Assembly: GCA_025331125.1 (NCBI GenBank)
Contig: JAOALB010000084.1
Location: forward strand, 62,001-126,000
Source: Mycogone perniciosa
Taxonomy: Eukaryota; Ascomycota; Sordariomycetes; Hypocreales; Hypocreaceae
Length of the DNA: 64,000 nt
Reading direction: 5' to 3'
The notes under the pieces were generated by a model. That model saw nothing but the letters and a program-made list of their open reading frames with translations, was not told the origin of the DNA and searched no databases. A program made the position numbers and the translations under genes. Shown here piece after piece: positions 56,992-64,000 of the stretch; the stretch's first letter is position 1, and every line of letters starts with the position of its first letter.

Positions 56992-57824
56992 TTACTCGTC
57001 ATCCTCCTCCTCCTCAGCCTCAGCGGTGGTCTGGGCAATTCGGTCCAGATCCCGCTGGCCGGACTGAGTGATGCGTCGGCCACCCTTCTCCTCATCGTGC
57101 TCCAGGACGCCAATCTTCTCAAGAGCCTGCATGATCTTGCGGTCGACGGAGCCGGAGGCATCGACGTGGTGCGAGGGGCGGTTGCCGCGGTTCTTGGCAG
57201 TGCCGTGGACCTTGCGGAGACGGCCAACACCGACGGTCTTGCGGAGGTAGACGTGGCGGGCGACGGAAGCGGCACGGACGTAGAACCAGTCAATGTCCTG
57301 AGGAGGGAGCTCCTTGGCAGGACCAGTCTTGACGGTGTCAACCCAACCTATTGCGCGTTAGCAAACAAACCATATCCAACTCGACGAACAGGGCAATCGA
57401 CATACCAGGGATGGGCAGCTTGCCCTGACGCTTCAAGAAAGCGGCATAGGAAGTGATGAACTTTTGCGCCTGAACATCAAACAAACCCATTAGCAAATAT
57501 TCCGTCGTCAGAAGTCTTGCGACCCCCTCGCGCCTGCTCCCTTAATCCCAGAAAAAGTTTTATTCATTTTGCCCCGTCTACCGCCATGGGAACGAAGCCT
57601 GACCCGACCCGGAACGCGCATGCAGATGGTTTTCTTCAATTCAGATCCCCAGCTGCGGCCCGGGAGGCGGCGCCCATTGCAGCATCAGAGGAATTTTCTT
57701 CTTCTTGGGGCCAAGTTGCGAGATCGTCGAGAGGTTCTTGTATTTCCGTCGTTTTTCTTCTGTTTCACTTCTTCTTTCAGGGAGGACCTACATCGACGTC
57801 GCGCACGGTGATTCCGCCGGCCAT
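56992..57824 (-). CDS. RPS19: 40S ribosomal protein eS19
   Basis: Three exons on the minus strand, 57792-57824 (MAGGITVRDVD), 57406-57469 and 56992-57347, give 150 residues with consistent phases. Diagnostic stretches are AQKFITSYAAFLKRQGKLPI, WVDTVKTGPAKELPPQDIDW, FYVRAASVARHVYLRKTVGV and KGGRRITQSGQRDLDRIA. The protein ends in an acidic EEEEDDE tail, longer than in yeast. eS19 sits in the head of the small subunit and is needed for pre-40S maturation. Intron 1 is long (322 nt; GTAGGT donor, GCTAAT branch site), a usual feature of ribosomal protein genes. I looked for C/D box snoRNA motifs in it and found no convincing pair. Confidence 0.96.
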
Positions 57825-58534
57825 TTTTGCGGTATTGAAGGGGGTTGGTTGGGGAGGATGTTGACACTGGGTGGACGGTTGTCTGGGCGTGAGGGTCGAG
57901 AAGTTCGTCGTGGATTGGATTGATGCACCAAAGGTGGTAGTGCGCTTTTCGCGGGCCTAGGGTTTGCGGCCCTAGCGCACATGAATTTTCGAAGATGACT
58001 AATGACATGGCCGTGTGAATGGACAGTACCGTTGTGCCACGTGACTATTGTGCACTGTCAGATATGTGGGGTGTCCGGAGGATGCCGTGAGCTCCATATT
58101 GACAATGCATGTCAAAAGAGACAGATGACAGACACATACGGCCAGGCAAAGTCAAGAATGAATTTCTTTGAGGCTATCTTCTCACTTTCTTTTATCTAAA
58201 CCTTTAATACTGCTCATTCGGTGAAGCTCATACTCTAATCTGCTATTGACTACGGATCGACGAACTCATCAGTTGCACAGAGAACTTTGACTCAGACATT
58301 CTTGCGCCACCACAACTCAGGGGACCAACAAGTCAAAGAACGTGTTTGGAGTGCTTTTAAAAGTCCCTGAATTAAAAGTCTAACCGAAATGTCTATTGCT
58401 AGGGTATTCTTGCCGTTGTTACGGCCCAGTACAGACTGCAGTGCTAACCACCATTTTGACATGATCCAATCCGCCGTTTCCTGGAAGTTCCCATCGTCTA
58501 TCATAATGAACACATAAAAAGAAAAGTGCCAAGA
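57825..58534. other. Ribosomal protein promoter and ZIP gene 3' flank
   Basis: About 0.7 kb; no gene is seen. The left end should hold the eS19 promoter. Confidence 0.6.
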
Positions 58535-59647
58535 TTACGCCCATTTGGCCAACACCGCCATGATGGTCACTCCGAGAGCCACACAGCCAAAGGCGAAGAG
58601 CTGAGTCTTCAACGGTGCCTTGCGCATATGCGGGTTAAACATAAACTCGTGGGCGAGAAGCTCGACCAGCCCAGTATACATCAGAATTCCGGCACTAATA
58701 GCATCGAAGATGCCATTGACCAACTTCTGCGTGCTAGCATTCTGCGGTTTCGCACCAATGCCAGCAGCAATGCCAATAGGAGTCGAGATGGCAAACATAA
58801 AGGCGAGGGCATAAGGTAACCATGCCTTATCATTAGGCCAGGGCGCAGTAGCCAGCCGAGAGCCCAAACCGAGACCTTCGAACAGCTGGTGGAAGACGAG
58901 AACGATGAGCAGAATGACAAGCTCATCCGTGGTACCGAGAGTAAGTCCAATGAAGACACTGTGGAAAACGACGCCGAATTCAAGGATGAAAATGGCAGTG
59001 AGCTGGCCAGCAAGACCACCATGCGAGTCACCGTCTTTGTGTTCGCGGCCGTGTGCTAGGTGATCCTCGCCACCAGGTGGGTAGCTAACGTCGTCAGGGC
59101 GGCCTGGGATGGTCGTGGGATCAGGTCCTCGAAGTGCGCCATGACTCTCAATGTCGTGTGGGCATGGTTCTGCGACTTGAGTTTGTTCTGGCCTCTTAAG
59201 TGCCAGGATATCCACGGACGGATCAGAGTCGGCGTCGGAGCTCACAGAGTGGCTATGTGAGTCGTCGTCTCCAGCGAGCTTCGCGGCAACCAGTTCGACA
59301 AAGAACATGACCATCACGGTCATCAGGCCGATGCACAAGGCCCAAGGGTAGTCGCCGAGTTGTGGTTCTAAGCAAGGGTCCGACAGATTGTCGATTGCTG
59401 GATCCAACAGATGCATCCAAGCGGTTGCTATGATGACACCTGTACCAAGGTATTTGCAGATGAAGAAGGTGAGTTTGGGAACATGCATCTTGTGCTGCCG
59501 AGCCAGCAAGACCGGTGCCAGGGCACCAAACAGCGCTGCGGCCAGAATGATGAAGATGGCACCAATCCGCAAGCCTTGGTTACTGATATCAGCAGCCTCT
59601 CCATTGCAGATATCCGCTACTATGTCGTCTGCCCCGGTGTCTGCCAT
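58535..59647 (-). CDS. ZIP-family zinc/iron transporter
   Basis: A single exon of 370 codons beginning MADTGADDIVADICNGEAAD. Eight membrane helices are expected: three before a long His/Asp/Ser-rich cytosolic loop (residues about 126-215, with HSHS, HLAHGREHKDGDSHGG) and five after it. Helix IV carries EFGVVFHSVFIGL with His229, helix V HQLFEGLGLGSR with His253 and Glu257, which are the metal-site residues of the family. The C-terminus GVTIMAVLAKWA is typical of plasma-membrane Zrt1/Zrt2-type proteins (Aspergillus Zrf). It imports zinc into the cytosol. Two CAAGGT hexamers flank the upstream region (next entry), compatible with zinc-starvation control by a Zap1/ZafA-type factor. No intron. 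Confidence 0.93.
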   Translation of the reverse strand: MADTGADDIVADICNGEAADISNQGLRIGAIFIILAAALFGALAPVLLARQHKMHVPKLTFFICKYLGTGVIIATAWMHLLDPAIDNLSDPCLEPQLGDYPWALCIGLMTVMVMFFVELVAAKLAGDDDSHSHSVSSDADSDPSVDILALKRPEQTQVAEPCPHDIESHGALRGPDPTTIPGRPDDVSYPPGGEDHLAHGREHKDGDSHGGLAGQLTAIFILEFGVVFHSVFIGLTLGTTDELVILLIVLVFHQLFEGLGLGSRLATAPWPNDKAWLPYALAFMFAISTPIGIAAGIGAKPQNASTQKLVNGIFDAISAGILMYTGLVELLAHEFMFNPHMRKAPLKTQLFAFGCVALGVTIMAVLAKWA

Positions 59648-59715
59648 GATGATTTATTTGGATGCTGTTGTGTCGAAGAGAAATAAGAGTGGTGGTGTCC
59701 TCCTGGTCGTCCAAG

Positions 59716-59868
59716 CAAGGTAGAGAAGCGTGGGCGCTGAGGTCCTCGATGGATTGATCGATCGCAAAGCTGATCAACAGCTCCTTGGTGTCGTCGAAGT
59801 GTGAGCGAGGATATATGCCGTGATGAGGTGCTTTTTATTCTTTAAAGGATAAGGTCATCACCACCTTG
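59716..59868. promoter_or_regulatory. Possible zinc-response hexamers upstream of the ZIP gene
   Basis: CAAGGT at 59716-59721 and its reverse complement ACCTTG at 59863-59868 lie about 70 and 215 bp upstream of the start codon at 59647. CAAGGT is the core reported for ZafA-type zinc regulation in Aspergillus. Hexamers occur by chance often, so this is only suggestive. Confidence 0.3.
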
Positions 59869-61696
59869 ATGGACAGACAATGGGTCTTGAATCCACTTGA
59901 CAGAACCGTTAGCCACGAGGCTGTCTCAGTGCTGAAGTGGACCCTAGACAATATCGGGATGGTGAGGAGATTGAATCTCGGAAAAGAGATGCAAAGGAGG
60001 AAAGTGAAACTATCAGTGCCGTCGTTCTCGAAGATACGAGTTTACTGGATGGAGTCTTTGGGGCTATGGCAAGCACGGGCGACGCAAGGAGGGAGTGGCC
60101 CAGAGGTGGTAAGAAGGACTACCCAAGGGTTCAGAAGCTTTTATTCGGATTCGTCGTGTTTAAGGCTACGCGGAGACACCGCAGACTGTCGAAAGCGTGG
60201 AAGATACGAAGTGGTCGATCGAGGTTTGCGCCACTCGCAAGTGTCAAGCACGGAGCCAGTGAGCGATTGTCGAATTCAAGGGAGATATTTCGGTGTCCGC
60301 AATAAGCAATAAGCATAAGCAAGTCGCAGTGTTTCGGAGAAGCCCTCGTTCGAGAATAGCGGACAAGGCACGAAAAGCAAGATGAAGCAGCAATTGCGCC
60401 CGCTAAGCTCGCGCGAGAAAAGGACTTTGTTGTGGTTCTAGCTTCTTGCGATAGTGGTATAGCGGGTCCCGTATGCCTTTTGCAACGACGCGAGAACCTT
60501 GATGGTCTCTTTTTTTAACTCAGCGTGACCCCTCCCCTACGTTCATGGGCCATCGTGACTGCAACAGCGGACCAACAGCACATGCGGCCCCCAAGAGAGT
60601 GCATCGAGATGGCATACATTAGGCTTCAGCTTATCTGCATGTGTCAACAAGCATGTTTAAGCATACAGTACAGTTGATCGTGGTGAGAATGTCGGTGTGG
60701 TGATTGCTCGAGTGAGTGAGAGCGTGGCACTAAGACTAAGAACATAAATCAAGTCTCCCTGCACCAAAATAACGGTTTCCGCCAATGATGAGGTAGCCAC
60801 TGTGAATTCTGTGCCACTAGCAATGTACTAATCTGTAATCATGGTAAATATTCCACAGTACGGAGTACTAGCCACATTGATTCCCGAACATCACTGAGGA
60901 TAGTACTATTATTATCTGAGAGGTTAGTAAAAGTCAGCAGCACGAGAAGCGTATTCCGTATCCAAGATGATGACGCCCATCGCCTCAGCCACACCTACCG
61001 TCATTCTACCTCCTCTCATTGGTCGCGCCACCTGCACAAGCCACCCACCCCGCGCAAAAGAAACGCCATCAAGGTTCCCGCCGTCCGGGAGACCATCAAG
61101 GTGCGCACGGAGCGGATACGGCGGATGACATTTTTCGGTCTTCGTCCGGAGGTAGTGCAGCGGTGCACTATTACTAGCAGCCAAGCGAAAACGTCTCGGG
61201 ATTGTCCGATAGGGCGGCATTTTCGTTCATGGCTTGATATAAAGAAATAACTCTATACGACGGAGTAACTCTATCTTTTTTGCGTAGGGCATGACAGCCT
61301 GTTGTCTCTAAGCGTGCGCAGGAGAAGACGTTGACTGGTTCTTCCCATATCCACATGATGCCGTTGATATACCCGAATGGCGTATGAAGGCTTGCGGAAG
61401 CGGACCGACTTTAACGAGCACACAAACACACGATGCTGCCGCTAGCGTTTCTCCATATAACCCCCTGTCCAATAATCATCTCAGACATCTGTGGTACTTG
61501 CATATGTGCAACTTGGCAAGTGGCCGCATCTCGTTGGCTGGAACCATGCATCTCATACATGGGTTCCCATGCTTAGCCATCATCGTCAATGCGAGTGTCC
61601 GTAAATATCAAAGCGGTCATGTTGTTATACCACTCCGCACAACGTACTTCCACCACATCAACGTCAGTTTTCCAAACTGACACCGAGCCATGACAT
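59869..61696. other. Intergenic region, no gene supported
   Basis: Overlapping plus-strand ORFs at 59866-60312 (148 and 122 codons in two frames) have no recognisable domain. One TACGGAGTA copy lies at 60859 and related sequences near 60955 and 61258. The right end is 3' flank of the Mdm10 gene. Confidence 0.5.
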
Positions 61697-63168
61697 TCAT
61701 GATGAGAACTGTATCTCTAGCCCCAATGTTCGAAATGGCTTGTCCATGTTCCGCAGGTCGATCCCGCTGCCCAGGCTGAACAGCAAGGACTTGACTCTCC
61801 CCTCCCAGAGCACGCCAAGCCGCAGGTTCTGGTCCAACCGAGCCTTAACCACGCCGGCGTATTCCTCCTCCTGCCGCTGTTGCGTCTGTCCCTCTGGTTT
61901 TCCTGTATCCTTCACGGGTACCAGCACCGGTACGGTTACGGTCTCTACATCGGGTTTGCGCTCCTCCGGGTTCTTTGGTTCATCGAGTCTCCACTCCAAC
62001 TTTGCTTGAAAGCTCCGTTCCCCTGGTTTTACCTCACCAAGGGTCTTGTCAGCAGTTCCAGGAGTCTGGTCCCCACTGGGAGACATGTCTGCAGCAGGAA
62101 TCTTTCCCACATTGTGAGGGTTGTCCACACCACACGTCTCGTCCTCGACGGGCCGAGTAAAAGGCTTCCTCCACAGCTCCATGCCCACGGCCCATGCGCT
62201 CTCGTAGCTGAACACATTGAACTCCATCTGTGTAGCTAGACTGCAATGCTTGCCCGCCATCACTGCATAGCTTGCAGCAATATTCCCCATCAACGGATTA
62301 AGCGTCAGCGTGGCGGACAGCGGCGTCCCCTTGTGGTCGGGCAACGTCGCGAACCTCGCCCCGATACTGATTCCACCAGACTTATTCAGTGTTCCGTAAT
62401 AAATCTCTCCACCAGTACTGAAACGTCCGTATATCCGCTCCTTGTCTCCATTCCCATTCTCCGGCACAGGTGCCGGTGGAGCATTCTTGCTGAGATCGCC
62501 TCCGAAGTTGTATACACCTCTGAAGCCTAAAAGGCCACCGTCCGAGGAGGCCAGACCTTCGAGGGCATACCTCCCCACGTCGTACTGTGCCAATCCGAGT
62601 GCTGTACCTCCATTTCTTAGGTGCTGTCCTGATACAGCGCTGAACTGGACCTGCAGCGCTGGAGATATCCGCCTTACCAGCAAGGCTTCTAATTGTGACT
62701 GGGGTAGGTATAATCTGCCGTATAGCAGCGTTGAGTTGGGTTTATCATTATCGGTTGGACTATTCAGCGAAGGGTCGTCTCGTCGGGTAAGGCGCGTCAA
62801 GGGTCGATATGATCGTAGGAGCTCAGGAAGCGGCACGTTCTCAGACTGAGGGGTAAGAAGAACTCGCAGCGGGACGGAGGAAAAAAGGTACGAGATGGAG
62901 CCGTCGACAACACCAACGGACCCGAGCTGGTAGGAGGTCGCAAAGTTCGGACTTGCAAGCGCCGATAGAGTGAGACGCAATCCCAAAGGAGTTTTGAACT
63001 TCAGGAGGGCTGTAGAGCAGATACAGAGTCAGCAGAAATGCTTGAACAAAGTCGGAGGGGTGAGGTTTTACCATCGGTTGTGGAATTCAGCGCGGCGTAC
63101 GAGTTGTCGCGCCGCCAGCCCGTCGCCTCGTAGAACGCACTATGGACATAGTCCATAAACTCGCGCAT
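61697..63168 (-). CDS. MDM10: Mitochondrial distribution and morphology protein 10 (ERMES, SAM)
   Basis: Exon 1 is 63072-63168 (MREFMDYVHSAFYEATGWRR), exon 2 is 61697-63009, giving 469 residues; the phase-1 join forms TTDALLKFKTPLGLRL. An in-frame Met at 63324 exists, but MREFMDYV is the conserved family start. The body alternates amphipathic strands of a 19-strand VDAC-like outer-membrane barrel: SYQLGSVGVVDGSISYLFSS, GGEIYYGTLNKSGGISIGAR and the C-terminal KPFRTLGLEIQFSS with its beta-signal-like end. A disordered insertion (about residues 310-400, with EVKPGERSFQAKLEWRLDEP) is usual in filamentous fungi. Mdm10 links mitochondria to the ER in ERMES (Mmm1, Mdm12, Mdm34) and also helps the SAM complex assemble Tom40. 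Confidence 0.95.
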
Positions 63169-63735
63169 CTCAGCGCGTGTTGTACATGCTCCCCTACGAG
63201 GTTGCTTTGGTGGTTCACGCTCCCAGATTTGATTTCGGTTCTCTCCGAGGTATGACGCCAGCTGTCCGGGCAAATTCGGCAAAACACCGGATGGAAATAT
63301 CACCACAACCAGCTGCAGCCGCATAGAATGTCAAATTGGCAATTTTACTACTATGATGCCTGGTTCTCAATCACATTGCTAGACATTATAGATTTCACTG
63401 GAGTTGTATTTTATGGCTTCCTGGCTTTCGTACCAGGGCCGTTGTGTGAATCTGGGTTTTGCATGCCTTCAACTTGGGAGTCTTTCCGCCATATGAGCAG
63501 CTCCATTCGCACGTCAAGCGTCAATGGCATGTTGACCTCGCATGGTAACCCCATAGTTCTTCCTGGTCACCACAGCATAACCGGTATCTTTTTCTTCCCC
63601 TCCCTAATGCAGCATACACGAACGCCTAGCCTATCCGCTGATAGGGTACTCCCGATGGATCTCAGTCTTCCAAGAGTACAGTAATCAAGGCACGGATCTT
63701 GTCAATTTGCGTAGATAGTGATAATTTTGGTGCCT
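63169..63735. other. Intergenic region between MDM10 and SmE genes
   Basis: Both flanking genes are on the minus strand. A plus-strand ORF at 63328-63684 (118 codons) has hydrophobic stretches but no family I recognise; I do not call it a gene. Confidence 0.5.
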
Positions 63736-64000
63736 TCAGCTTGAAAGGTTTTGAATAAGAGACACATTATCTCCCTTCAGCAGGATTTGTCCTAGGGAGA
63801 GGTTAGCCGTGTCACGCTCCCAGAACGAAACACGCCATTATTCATACCAAGTGGTTTCCGTGTCTCCTTGTCATTGGTCTTGGTGATTTGCTTAACCTCA
63901 ACCGCCTCATCGATCACCAGGTTCATGAACTCGTCAAAGCCCTGTAGAGTAGCGTTAGTACAGGAGATAATTACTACCACGGAAGACTAACCCGAATCTT
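63736..64000 (-). CDS. Small nuclear ribonucleoprotein E (SmE), 3' part
   Basis: Partial gene running off the window end. Exons on the minus strand are 63992-64000 (end of KIR), 63848-63941 and 63736-63791, separated by introns with a GTTAGT donor and TACTAACG branch site, and a GTATGA donor. Together they read KIRGFDEFMNLVIDEAVEVK, then QITKTNDKETRKPLGQ, then ILLKGDNVSLIQNLSS. This is the Sm fold end of SmE: the FDEFMNLVLDDA strand (Sm1) and the LLKGDNI Sm2 motif that contacts the uridine-rich Sm site of snRNAs. SmE is part of the heptameric ring of U1, U2, U4 and U5 snRNPs in the nucleus. The N-terminal exons lie beyond 64000. Confidence 0.93.

Noticed and set aside
57470..57791. snoRNA hosted in the first intron of the eS19 gene
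   Set aside because: No convincing paired C/D boxes or H/ACA structure could be seen by eye.
59866..60312. Two overlapping plus-strand ORFs (148 and 122 codons) upstream of the ZIP gene
   Set aside because: Two frames of the same stretch, no domain, lie in the divergent upstream region.
1..64000. tRNA, rRNA or CRISPR features
   Set aside because: No tRNA B-box/cloverleaf, rRNA segment or spaced direct-repeat array was recognised; a covariance-model search would be decisive.

Overview
The window is nuclear DNA of a filamentous ascomycete (Pezizomycotina). Genes stand singly on both strands. They carry short introns (about 45-70 nt) with GT..AG ends and CTAAC/CTGAC-like branch sites. The products are fungal: COP9 subunit 5, the ERMES subunit Mdm10, an FMP27-type bridge-like lipid transfer protein, a HAM1-like protein and a LaeA-like methyltransferase. 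A class such as Eurotiomycetes is a guess from protein flavour and the intergenic 9-mer TACGGAGTA; I cannot prove it.

Left part (1-12.3 kb): a universal stress protein gene followed by in-frame continuation ORFs, a Golgi pH regulator (GPHR) homologue, a Nudix hydrolase (minus), eIF4B (minus, five exons, the first with only 4 coding bases) and a small Tim17-family-like gene. From 12.3 to 16 kb there is no intact gene, only a decayed 14-TMS MFS transporter relic. One intact 8.9-kb exon (16.1-25.0 kb) encodes the FMP27/BLTP2/Hobbit lipid-transfer protein. At 27-31 kb lie a CorA-like two-TM membrane protein and a LaeA-like methyltransferase. At 33.6-35.3 kb there is a fungal protein of unknown function (minus).

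The most interesting part is 39.2-44.4 kb. A TPR-CHAT (caspase-like) protease gene and a roughly 280-residue effector-like gene are arranged head to head with 373 bp between their starts. A third decayed coding stretch lies directly behind the effector. I propose a decayed gasdermin-like/TPR-CHAT cell-death cassette: the protease call is strong, the gasdermin assignment is tentative. All three members carry frameshifts, and the protease also has a CGA-to-TGA nonsense change, while neighbouring housekeeping genes are intact.

Right part (44.9-64 kb) is mostly housekeeping: CSN5, HAM1-like, PXB/DUF3818, a deaminase-like protein with SUMO-interaction-like motifs (minus), ribosomal protein eS19 (minus), a ZIP zinc transporter (minus), Mdm10 (minus) and the 3' part of the SmE snRNP gene (minus, cut by the window end). 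I saw no tRNA, rRNA, CRISPR or intact transposon. The genes do not form one pathway; only the CHAT/effector pair looks functionally coupled.
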